A model generated the notes under the pieces. The model was not told the DNA's origin, ran no database searches, and saw nothing but the letters and a program-made list of their open reading frames with translations. The translations under genes were made by a program, and so were the position numbers. This document shows, in pieces, positions 1-7,397 of a stretch of 34,211 nucleotides of DNA (position 1 is its first letter; each line of letters opens with the position of its first letter). Origin of the DNA: Humidesulfovibrio sp. (GTDB lineage Bacteria > Desulfobacterota > Desulfovibrionia > Desulfovibrionales > Desulfovibrionaceae); assembly GCA_031292175.1 (NCBI GenBank), contig JARLHQ010000026.1, forward strand, positions 1 to 34,211, given 5' to 3'.

Positions 1-30
1 CCCCACACTTTTTCCAAGACCGGAGGGAGC

Positions 31-2598
31 ATGGACCAGCAGACCCTGCGACAATGGGAAGCACGCTGCATCCAAGAGGAGCAGCCCTTCTGTCAGGCAG
101 CCTGCCCGCTGCACGTGGACGGCCGAGCCTTTCTCGGCCTGCTCGCCAAGGCCAACGCCGACGGCGCACGCAAGGTGCTGGAACGCACCCTGCCCCTGCC
201 CGGCGTGCTTGGCCGCATCTGCGAGGCCCCCTGCGAGGCCCCCTGCAAACGCCGCGAGGTCGGGGACGCCCTGGCCCTGGGCCGCCTGGAGCGCTTCGCC
301 ATCGTCAATGGCAAGCCGGGCCCCAAGCCCCTGCGTCTGCCTGGGAAAAAAGGCGAGGCGCTCATCCTCGGTCGTGGTCTGGCCGCCCTCGTCTGCGCCT
401 GGGACCTGCTCAAGAAGGGCCACGGCGTCACCCTGCGCACCCTGGGCCAGCCCATCGGCGGCACCCTCGCCAGCCTGCCGGAAGAGCTGCTGCCCCCGGA
501 CGCCCTGCCCCGAGAACTTGCCACCCTCGCGGCCCTTGGGCTCATCCTGGACGAGCGCCCCGGCCCTGCGCGCGCGCTTCTGGACCAGGCCCTGGCCGAT
601 GGCCGCGCCGTGTTCCTGGAATGGGACTGGGCGTCAGAAACCAACGCCGCCTGCCCCGCCCGCGCGGACGTGAATCCCGTCACCCTCGCCGGAGCAGCCC
701 CCGGCCTGTTCCTCGGCGGCTGGCCAGATTATTCCCTGGCGCCGGAGGGCCGCTTCCGCGCCATCGACGCCGCAGCCGACGGCCGCCGCGCCGCCACGTC
801 CCTGGACCGGCACCTGACCGGCGCGTCCCTCACCGCCGCGCGCGAGCGCGAAGGCGCATGCCCCACGCGGCTCTTCACCAGCATCAAAGGCGTGGAGCCA
901 GCCGCGCGCGTCCTCCCCGCCGCAGCGGAATATACCGGGGAGGAGGCCAGGGCCGAGGCCGCACGCTGCCTGGACTGCCAGTGCCTGGAGTGCGTGCGCG
1001 TCTGCGACTACCTGGAGAAGCACAAGGCCTACCCCAAGGTCTACGCCCGGCAGATCTACAACAACGCTGCCATCGTCAAAGGCCAGCACCTGGCCAACAA
1101 GCTCATCAATTCCTGCAGTCTGTGCGGCCTGTGCGCGCGCGTCTGCCCGGAAGACTTCAACATGGCCGAACTCTGTCTCACCGCCCGCCAGGACATGGCC
1201 GCGCGCGGCGTCATGCCTCCCTCGGCCCACGAGTTCGCCCTGGAGGAAATGGCCGACGCCAACGGACCCCACTGCGCCCTCGCCAAAAGCGATCCAGACA
1301 CGAAAAACGCCGCCTACGTCTTCTTCCCCGGCTGCCAGCTGGCCGCCTCGCACCCGCAACACGTGGAGACCACCTACGCCTTCCTGCGCAAGCATCTGAG
1401 CGGCGGCGTGGGCCTCATGCTCGGCTGCTGCGGCATCCCCGCCCATTGGGCTGGCGAGGAGAACCTGTTCCGCCAGACCGTGGCCGACTTCACGCGCCAG
1501 TGGGAAGACCTGGGCAAGCCCAGGGTCATCGCCGCCTGCGCCAGTTGCCTGTCCGTGTTCCGCCTGCCCGCCTTCCAGGAGGCCGCGCCGGGCCTGACCG
1601 CCGTGTCCCTCTGGCGCACCCTCGACCGTCTGCCCCTGCCCGGCATCGGGCTCCTGCCACGGCCTTCCCTGGCCCTGCACGACCCCTGCACCGCGCGCGA
1701 GGACCCGGATTTCCGCGCCGCCGTGCGCTCCATCCTGACCAGGCTCGGCGTGTCCTTCAAGGACCTGCCCCTGTCCGGCGAACTCACGGAGTGCTGCGGC
1801 TTCGGCGGGCTCATGGCCCAGGTGGACGCGCCCCTCGCGCGACAGGTGGCCGCGCGCCGCGCCAGCGAGGACAAGCACGACTACGTGGCCGCCTGCGCCA
1901 TGTGCCGCGACCGCCTCTTCGCCGCGGGCAAGCGCTGCCTGCATCTGCTTGACCTCATCTTTCCCTGCCAGGACTGCGACCCGGCGGGCCAGCCCGGACC
2001 CGGCTATTCCGGCCGCCAGGAGGCCAGGGCCGCGCTCAAGGGCCGCCTGCTGCGCGGCCTCTGGGGCGAACAGCCCCCGCTGGCCGCCAAGGACGTCTCG
2101 CTCTTCATGGCCCCGGAGGTCGAAGCCGAGCTGGAAGAGCGCCGCATCCTGGCCTCGGACATGCGCCAGACCATCCGCGAGGCCCTGGATGCCAAGCGCT
2201 GCCTGCAAGACGACGAAACCGGGCTGATGCTCGCCTCCTCGCGCCCCAGGCGCGTCACCTTCTGGGCCCTGTTCCGGCCAGAGGGCACGGGCTACCGTCT
2301 GCTCAAGGCCTACAACCACAGAATGATCGTGCCCGGCGCCGGCGGGGCTGACCAGCCTCCCGCACAGCTCAGCGCCCAGGCCAACCGCGTGGACCAGACC
2401 TATGTGCCAGAATCCGGCGCCTGGCGCTGCCTGGCCTGTGATGCCCCCCTCACCGCCAACCAGATCGTCGTGTCCTACCTCGGCAGCGTGTTCACCATCT
2501 CACTTTTGACCTGCCCCGCCTGCGGACTGACACTCGTCCCTGAAGCCCTCGCTCTCGGGCGCATGGCAGAGGTCGAACAGCTCCTGGAGGACAAATGA
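31..2598 (+). CDS. Multi-cluster Fe-S redox protein (GltD-like N-terminus, HdrD-like CCG modules, C-terminal CxxC/CxxC module)
   Basis: This 855-residue cytoplasmic protein looks like an electron-transfer hub. Residues 1-100 carry the GltD-type Fe-S pattern (C13, C21, C25 and C64, C68, C72). Residues 110-290 resemble an FAD-binding fold, but the usual GxGxxG is GRGLAA at 114-119 and no NAD(P) domain is evident. Two ferredoxin-like clusters follow (C313, C316, C318, C321, C325 and C362, C365, C368, C372). Two CCG modules as in heterodisulfide reductase HdrD come next (C435 with C466/C467, and C553 with C588/C589). The last 60 residues hold C800/C803 and C828/C831 and resemble the small redox proteins remembered as the DVU_1557 family, so this looks like a fusion. 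A clear GGAGGG ribosome site precedes the ATG. The stop overlaps the next start (ATGA). The electron partner is not visible; a molybdenum hydroxylase is inferred from synteny. Confidence 0.85.
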   Translation: MDQQTLRQWEARCIQEEQPFCQAACPLHVDGRAFLGLLAKANADGARKVLERTLPLPGVLGRICEAPCEAPCKRREVGDALALGRLERFAIVNGKPGPKPLRLPGKKGEALILGRGLAALVCAWDLLKKGHGVTLRTLGQPIGGTLASLPEELLPPDALPRELATLAALGLILDERPGPARALLDQALADGRAVFLEWDWASETNAACPARADVNPVTLAGAAPGLFLGGWPDYSLAPEGRFRAIDAAADGRRAATSLDRHLTGASLTAAREREGACPTRLFTSIKGVEPAARVLPAAAEYTGEEARAEAARCLDCQCLECVRVCDYLEKHKAYPKVYARQIYNNAAIVKGQHLANKLINSCSLCGLCARVCPEDFNMAELCLTARQDMAARGVMPPSAHEFALEEMADANGPHCALAKSDPDTKNAAYVFFPGCQLAASHPQHVETTYAFLRKHLSGGVGLMLGCCGIPAHWAGEENLFRQTVADFTRQWEDLGKPRVIAACASCLSVFRLPAFQEAAPGLTAVSLWRTLDRLPLPGIGLLPRPSLALHDPCTAREDPDFRAAVRSILTRLGVSFKDLPLSGELTECCGFGGLMAQVDAPLARQVAARRASEDKHDYVAACAMCRDRLFAAGKRCLHLLDLIFPCQDCDPAGQPGPGYSGRQEARAALKGRLLRGLWGEQPPLAAKDVSLFMAPEVEAELEERRILASDMRQTIREALDAKRCLQDDETGLMLASSRPRRVTFWALFRPEGTGYRLLKAYNHRMIVPGAGGADQPPAQLSAQANRVDQTYVPESGAWRCLACDAPLTANQIVVSYLGSVFTISLLTCPACGLTLVPEALALGRMAEVEQLLEDK

Positions 2599-3257
2599 GC
2601 GCGCTGCCGCTCTTTGCGCGCGCGGATTTCCAGCGTGTGGCGGGTGAAACCCTGCGGCCAGGGGGGCTCACCCTCACGGCGCGGGCCCTGGAGCTCTGCG
2701 ATCTGCCCTGGGAAGCCACCGTCCTCGACATCGGCTGCGGGCGCGGGGCCACGGCGCGGCTTCTGGCGACGCACGGACACAGGGTGCTGGCGCTCGACCC
2801 TTCGGAGCATCTGCTGCTGAAGACAGGCACCGAAGGCGTGTGTCCGGTGCGGGGCCGGGCGGAGTCCCTGCCCCTCGCAGACGCCAGCGTGGACGCCGTG
2901 TTCTGCGAGTGCGTGCTTTCGGTTACCAGACGCATGCCGGACGTGCTGGCCGAGGCGTCGCGGGTGCTGCGCCCGGGCGGTACGCTCGCGCTGAGCGACC
3001 TGTACCTGCGCGCAGGCGGCACGGCGGCCATGACGGACGGTGGCTGCCTGTCTGGCGCGGTCTGCCGCGACACGCTGTCCGACTGCCTCTGCGCGGCCGG
3101 TTTTACCGTACAGACCTTCGAGGACCACTCCCGGCTTCTGGCCGAGCTGGCCGGGAAACTCATCTTTGCCGGGGTGCCCGCCGCCGAGCTGTGCGGCTGC
3201 GGAACGGGCGGCAAGCACGGCTATTTCCTGTGCCTGGCGCGAACCCGCGGCATCTAA
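2595..3257 (+). CDS. Class I SAM-dependent methyltransferase (DVU_1556/TrsM-like)
   Basis: The 220-residue protein has a Rossmann-type methyltransferase fold. Motif I is VLDIGCGRG at residues 43-51, an acidic residue ends the second strand (ALDPS), and a motif-III-like RVLRPGG lies near residue 132. The C-terminus has an unusual LCGCGTGGKHGYF stretch whose cysteines could bind a metal or act as an acceptor site. The start ATG overlaps the stop of the preceding Fe-S protein by 4 nt, so translation is coupled. The stop lies 10 nt before the next gene. By position it corresponds to the methyltransferase I remember as DVU_1556, or TrsM, which travels with the radical SAM protein downstream. The substrate is unknown; a cofactor, a cysteine or selenium chemistry are all possible. 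Confidence 0.85.
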   Translation: MSALPLFARADFQRVAGETLRPGGLTLTARALELCDLPWEATVLDIGCGRGATARLLATHGHRVLALDPSEHLLLKTGTEGVCPVRGRAESLPLADASVDAVFCECVLSVTRRMPDVLAEASRVLRPGGTLALSDLYLRAGGTAAMTDGGCLSGAVCRDTLSDCLCAAGFTVQTFEDHSRLLAELAGKLIFAGVPAAELCGCGTGGKHGYFLCLARTRGI

Positions 3258-3267
3258 GGAGGAGCAC

Positions 3268-3720
3268 ATGGACGAGGCGCTCATGGACATTCTGCCCCTG
3301 GCCGCGCGTGGCTACTGCTGCAGCCAGATCATGGGCCTGCTGGCCCTGACCGCCCAAGGCCGGGAGGACGCGGACCTCGTGCGCGCCCTGGGCGGGCTGT
3401 GCCGGGGCGTGGCCGAAAGCGGAGGCTCCTGCGGCATCCTGACCGGAGGCGCCTGCGTGCTCTCGCTCTACGTGGGGCGCGGCGCGGACAATGAAACGCC
3501 CCATGAGCGCGCCGCGCTGGTGCTCTCCTCCTTCGCCGACTGGTTCATCGAGCGCACGAACCGCGAATACGGCGGCAGCACCTGCACCGCCATCCTGGGC
3601 GAGGGCGTCACCAAGCCGGACATGAGCCGCTGCGGCAACCTCTTGGCCGAGGCCTGGACCAGGCTCGTGGGCATCCTGGCGGAGAACGGCCTGGACGTCA
3701 GCGTGGGCCGCGATGCTTGA
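3268..3720 (+). CDS. C-GCAxxG-C-C family protein (DVU_1555-like)
   Basis: This 150-residue protein belongs to the small redox or metal-binding C_GCAxxG_C_C group. Cysteines lie at 17, 18, 45, 55, 63, 106 and 122, with the core GGSCGILTGGAC around 52-63 in place of the GCAxxG signature. Members of this family often carry selenocysteine at one position; every candidate position here is cysteine, and no in-frame TGA occurs before the stop. The open frame extends far upstream, but the ATG at 3268 is preceded by an AAGGAGGAG ribosome site at 3256-3264 and avoids overlap with the methyltransferase. The 3' end overlaps the radical SAM gene by 8 nt. The biochemical role is unknown; context suggests that it hands electrons, a metal or selenium to the same system. 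Confidence 0.85.
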   Translation: MDEALMDILPLAARGYCCSQIMGLLALTAQGREDADLVRALGGLCRGVAESGGSCGILTGGACVLSLYVGRGADNETPHERAALVLSSFADWFIERTNREYGGSTCTAILGEGVTKPDMSRCGNLLAEAWTRLVGILAENGLDVSVGRDA

Positions 3721-5080
3721 ATCCGCAGTTCTTTCCGCCACCGAGGCCCTGTGCCCGGTGTGCCTGAAGCGCCTGCCCGCCACCTGTGAGCTGCGCGGCG
3801 ACGCGGTCTGGCTCTGCCGCGTCTGCCCGGAACACGGCAAGGCCGAGGCCGTCGTCTGGCGCGGCGCGCCGAGCTTCACCTCCTGGCGACGGGCCAAAAC
3901 GCCCTCCGCGCCGCCGGTGACCGCCACAGCCGTCGGACGCGGCTGCCCCTATGATTGCGGCCTGTGCCCGGAACATGGCCAGCACACCTGCACGGCCGTG
4001 GTGGAAGTGACGCAGCGCTGCAATCTGCGCTGCCCCGTCTGCTACGCCTCGGCCAGCCAAGCGGATCAAGACGGCGCGGCCGACGCCCCGGCCGCTGAAC
4101 TGGCGGCGCGGCTTGCGGATCTGCGGCGCACGGCCGGGGCTTGCAACGTGCAGCTTTCCGGCGGTGAGCCCACCATCCGCGACGATCTGCCCGAGATCAT
4201 CCGCGCGGCGCGGGCGCAGGGTTTCGGCCTGGTGCAGTTGAACACCAACGGCCTGCGCCTGGGACGCGAGCCCGGCTACGCGCGGAGCTTGGCCCAGGCC
4301 GGGCTGCAGTCCGTATTTCTGCAATTCGACGGACCGGACGAGGCCTGCCGGGTGCTGCGCGGCCGCCCGCTGCTGGCGGAAAAGCTGCGCGCCCTGGACG
4401 CCTGCGCCGAGGCGGGTCTGGGCGTGGTGCTGGTGCCCACCCTGGTGCGCGGCGTCAACGACCACGCCCTGGGCGAAATCCTGGCCCTGGCCCTGGCGCG
4501 GGCCCCCGGCGTGCGCGGGGTGCATTTCCAGCCCGCGTCCAGCTTCGGGCGCTATCCCGGCGAATTGTCTTTCGGACCGGACGAGGCCAAACGCCTGACC
4601 CTGCCGGAAGTGCTGACGCTCCTGGTTGCGCAGTCGGGCGGCATGCTCCGGGCCGAGGACTTCCACCCGCCCTGCTGCGAGCACGAACGCTGCTCCTTCA
4701 GCGCCCGCTTCGCACTCCAGGGCGGCCGGCTCATGCCGCTGTCCGAAGGCGGCTGCTGCGACGCACCGTCCCCGCAGCCCATCGTGGCGGCGGAGGGCGC
4801 GCGCCGGGCCAAGGCTTCCGTGGCCGGACAATGGGCCACCGCGCCCGCACCGCCCTCCCAGCCCCCGCGCGACGACTTCGAACGCTTCCTGGCCAGCCGC
4901 GGCGCGGACAAACGCCTCAGCATCTCCTGCATGGCCTTTCAGGATGTCCTCACCCTGGACCTGGAGCGTGTGCGCGGCTGCTGCATCCATACCCAGGCCC
5001 CGGATGGCCGGCTCATTCCCTTCTGTCTGTACAACCTGACCGCCCAGGATGGCACGACCCTGTACCGGGGGCGTGTGTGA
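3713..5080 (+). CDS. Radical SAM protein (TrsS-like)
   Basis: The 455-residue protein has the radical SAM cluster motif CNLRCPVC with C103, C107 and C110 ligating the 4Fe-4S cluster. It then shows SGGEPT (the GGE SAM-binding motif, near 156) and LNTNGLRLG. An N-terminal zinc-ribbon-like region carries C14/C17 and C35/C38, followed by a cysteine-rich lead-in (C78, C82, C85, C93). Further cysteines near 321-328, a GGCCDA motif near 347 and CC near 425 suggest auxiliary clusters. The architecture resembles MoaA-like or tungsten-cofactor-like enzymes with a C-terminal extension, and the family remembered as TrsS. The ATG at 3713 lies inside the preceding gene, 8 nt before its end. The stop overlaps the next GTG start. 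The reaction is unknown. Confidence 0.87.
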   Translation: MLESAVLSATEALCPVCLKRLPATCELRGDAVWLCRVCPEHGKAEAVVWRGAPSFTSWRRAKTPSAPPVTATAVGRGCPYDCGLCPEHGQHTCTAVVEVTQRCNLRCPVCYASASQADQDGAADAPAAELAARLADLRRTAGACNVQLSGGEPTIRDDLPEIIRAARAQGFGLVQLNTNGLRLGREPGYARSLAQAGLQSVFLQFDGPDEACRVLRGRPLLAEKLRALDACAEAGLGVVLVPTLVRGVNDHALGEILALALARAPGVRGVHFQPASSFGRYPGELSFGPDEAKRLTLPEVLTLLVAQSGGMLRAEDFHPPCCEHERCSFSARFALQGGRLMPLSEGGCCDAPSPQPIVAAEGARRAKASVAGQWATAPAPPSQPPRDDFERFLASRGADKRLSISCMAFQDVLTLDLERVRGCCIHTQAPDGRLIPFCLYNLTAQDGTTLYRGRV

Positions 5081-6135
5081 ACCCAGAACGCAGCCCCCTT
5101 GACGCCTGGCTGACGCGGCGCATGGACCTGCCGGTCCTGTCCGGCCCCGCCGTCGCCACCTGGCAGATGGCCGAGCTGCGGCGCACCCTGGCTTGGCTGC
5201 GCGGGGCCAGCCCGTTCCACGCCGCGCGTCTGCGGGACATTGACCTGGAGGCCTTGCGCACCCAGGCGGATCTGGCCCGGCTGCCGCGCATGGAGGCGGG
5301 CGATCTGGCCGCGCCGGGGCTGCTCACCGTGTCCCAGGACGCGGTGGCGCGGGTGGTGAGCCTGAACACCAGCGGCACCAGCGGGCCGGCCAAGCGCCTA
5401 TATTTTTCCGACGCCGACCTCCTGCGCACGCTCGATTTTTTCGCCGTGGGCATGAGCACCCTGTGCGGGCCGGGTGACGCCGTGCTCGTGCTGCTGCCCG
5501 GGCGCAGGGAATGGGGCGTGGCTGATCTGCTCGTCCGCGCCCTGCCAAAGCTTGGCCCGGCAGACGGCGCGCGCGCTGTGCTGCCGCCGGAAAACTGGAC
5601 GCCGGAGATCCTGCCGGCGCTGCTCCACGCCGAGGCGGTCACCGGTCTCATCGCCGCCCCGACGCAACTCCGGCGGCTATTGTCCCTGCCGCGCGAGGCC
5701 TTTCAGGGTCGCATCCGCACGCTGCTCGCCAGCGCCGAGCCCCTGACGGACGCTCTGCGCGTCGAGATCGAAGCGGCCTGGGGCTGCGAGGTCTTCGACC
5801 ACTGGGGCATGACCGAGACGGGCTACGGCGGCGGGGTGGAATGCGCCGCGCACGCGGGCTACCATCTGCGCGAGGCCGACCTTCTGCTTGAAGTGGCGGA
5901 CTGGGCCTCGGGCGCGCCCCTGCCCGAGGGGCGGCGGGGCGAAATCCTCGTGACGACCCTCGGCGGACGCGCGCTGCCCCTGGTGCGCCACCGCACAGGC
6001 GACGCGGGCGTCATGCTGCCAGGCCCCTGCGCCTGCGGCAGCCCCCTGCGCCGTCTTGGCCCCGTGGCGGGCAGGCTCCGCGCGGACGGGCACGGCATCG
6101 AACAACCAAACAAAGGCTGGGTTGCAAAACCATGA
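5077..6135 (+). CDS. Short AMP-dependent ligase/synthetase (DVU_1553-like), lacking the C-terminal lid
   Basis: The protein has the adenylating (ANL) fold as in phenylacetate-CoA ligases. The phosphate-binding loop is TSGTSGPAK at about 98-106, the adenine/AMP motif HWGMTETGYG lies near 242, and the RHRTGD motif near 305 occurs in the usual order. It is only 352 residues, against about 430 for phenylacetate-CoA ligase, and ends soon after the hinge region (GPVAGRLRADG), so the C-terminal lid subdomain and its catalytic lysine are missing. The open frame reaches back to 4831, but that part is out of frame with the radical SAM gene it overlaps. The GTG at 5077 forms a GTGA overlap with the upstream stop and starts the homologous part. 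An ATGA overlap joins it to xdhC-like. It may adenylate without thioesterifying; that is inference. Confidence 0.83.
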   Translation: MNPERSPLDAWLTRRMDLPVLSGPAVATWQMAELRRTLAWLRGASPFHAARLRDIDLEALRTQADLARLPRMEAGDLAAPGLLTVSQDAVARVVSLNTSGTSGPAKRLYFSDADLLRTLDFFAVGMSTLCGPGDAVLVLLPGRREWGVADLLVRALPKLGPADGARAVLPPENWTPEILPALLHAEAVTGLIAAPTQLRRLLSLPREAFQGRIRTLLASAEPLTDALRVEIEAAWGCEVFDHWGMTETGYGGGVECAAHAGYHLREADLLLEVADWASGAPLPEGRRGEILVTTLGGRALPLVRHRTGDAGVMLPGPCACGSPLRRLGPVAGRLRADGHGIEQPNKGWVAKP

Positions 6136-7196
6136 ACGACATTCTGGAGCCGCTGATCGCACTGCTGGAGCAAGGCCGGCCCGTGGTCCGGGCCACCATC
6201 CTGACCCACGAGGGCAGCACCCCGCGCTCCGCAGGCAGCCGCATGCTGCTGTGCGCCGACAGCGACGGAAATACACGCATTGCAGCGGGCACCGTGGGCG
6301 GAGGGCTGGTGGAGGCCCGCGTCATGACCCGCGCGCTCCAGGTGCTGGCGGACGGCCAGCGCGCAGTCGAGTCTTTCGACCTCACGGGTGAGCTGGCCGC
6401 AGGGGCGGACATGATCTGCGGCGGACGGCTGCGCGTGTTCCTGGAGCGCCTGGAGCCGACGGCGCTGGAACTTTTTCGTCCTTTGTCCGCCGGGCTGGAG
6501 CGCGGCCAGGGCGGTCTTTTGCTCACCCCCCTGGGCGGTGGCGAAGGCCAGGCCAGCCTGCTCCTGTCTGGCGGACGCGCTCTGGGCGAAGGATTGCCGC
6601 CCGCCCTGGAACAGGCCGCGCGCGACCAGGGTCAGGCCATCAATGCCCCGGTGCTGCTCTCCTTCGGCGGCGCGGACTACGTCCTGGAGCCTTGGACCGC
6701 CGCCAACCCCCTGGCCATCCTCGGCGCGGGGCACGTGTCGCGCTCCACGGCCCAGGTGGCGGCCTTGGCCGGGTTCCAGGTGCTGGTGTTGGATGACCGG
6801 CCGGACTTCGCCAACGCCGAGCGTTTTCCCGGGGCGCGGACCCGGGTGCTCCCGGACTTCGCGGACGCCCTCAAGGATGTGCCCTGCGGTCCGGGCTGCT
6901 TCCTGGTCATCGTTACGCGCGGGCACGTGCATGACGCCGAGGTGCTGGCCCAGGCCCTGCGCACAAAGGCCGACTACATCGGCATGATCGGCAGCCGCCG
7001 CAAGCGCGACGCCGTCTACGACCGTCTGCGCGGCCAGGGCTTCACCGAGACAGACTTGGCGCGCGTGCGCTGCCCCATCGGCCTCGATATCGGTGCCGAG
7101 ACGCCCGAGGAAATTGCCGTGAGCATCGCCGCCGAGCTCATCCAGGTGCGCGCGCAACTGGGGCAAGCCCACCAGGAGGCCCATAGCGCACACTGA
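6132..7196 (+). CDS. XdhC/CoxI family molybdenum-hydroxylase maturation protein
   Basis: The 354-residue protein has the two halves of XdhC. The N-terminal XdhC/CoxI domain shows RATILTHEGSTPRSAGSRM, GTVGGGLVEARV and the family MICGG with a conserved cysteine. A C-terminal Rossmann domain follows, with LAILGAGHVS near 195 and MIGSRRKRDAVYDRL near 284. XdhC binds the molybdenum cofactor, promotes its sulfuration and inserts it into xanthine dehydrogenase-type enzymes. Its presence is the strongest hint that the whole operon serves a molybdenum hydroxylase. The ATG overlaps the stop of the ligase-like gene (ATGA). It is the last gene of the operon here, followed by about 200 bp of noncoding sequence. 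The first family cysteine (GGCVE in many members) is leucine here (GGLVE). Confidence 0.92.
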   Translation: MNDILEPLIALLEQGRPVVRATILTHEGSTPRSAGSRMLLCADSDGNTRIAAGTVGGGLVEARVMTRALQVLADGQRAVESFDLTGELAAGADMICGGRLRVFLERLEPTALELFRPLSAGLERGQGGLLLTPLGGGEGQASLLLSGGRALGEGLPPALEQAARDQGQAINAPVLLSFGGADYVLEPWTAANPLAILGAGHVSRSTAQVAALAGFQVLVLDDRPDFANAERFPGARTRVLPDFADALKDVPCGPGCFLVIVTRGHVHDAEVLAQALRTKADYIGMIGSRRKRDAVYDRLRGQGFTETDLARVRCPIGLDIGAETPEEIAVSIAAELIQVRAQLGQAHQEAHSAH

Positions 7197-7267
7197 GCCG
7201 CCCGAAAACTTTAGGGAAGGCCGCGCCCCGAACACCACGAATGCCAAAGGGGAATTGCGGAACAACC

Positions 7268-7296
7268 ATTCAAGCCGGATCTCTTTCGGGTTGAAT
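7268..7296. promoter_or_regulatory. Inverted repeat in the leader of the large hybrid kinase
   Basis: ATTCAA and CCG on the left mirror CGG and TTGAAT on the right, with one mismatched base between the two blocks and a 9-nt loop. It sits in the 201-bp gap between the xdhC-like stop and the kinase start. No T-run follows, so it is a poor terminator for the upstream operon. It could be an operator. No convincing promoter hexamers were recognised around it. Confidence 0.3.
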
Positions 7297-7397
7297 CGTT
7301 GCCCCGTCCATGTCACAGTGGCCACAAGACCATACTCCACGGGGTCGGGCGACGCCGGTGCAAGCCGGGCAGGCTCCACCACCATCGCGAGGCAGAA

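Noticed and set aside
634..2319. 561-residue open frame on the minus strand
   Set aside because: It is antisense to the Fe-S protein whose cysteine motifs are in the plus frame; shadow composition.
7242..7260. Sigma-54-like promoter before the large hybrid kinase (TGCC...TTGC)
   Set aside because: The spacing is about right, but the essential GG of the -24 element is missing (GC instead).
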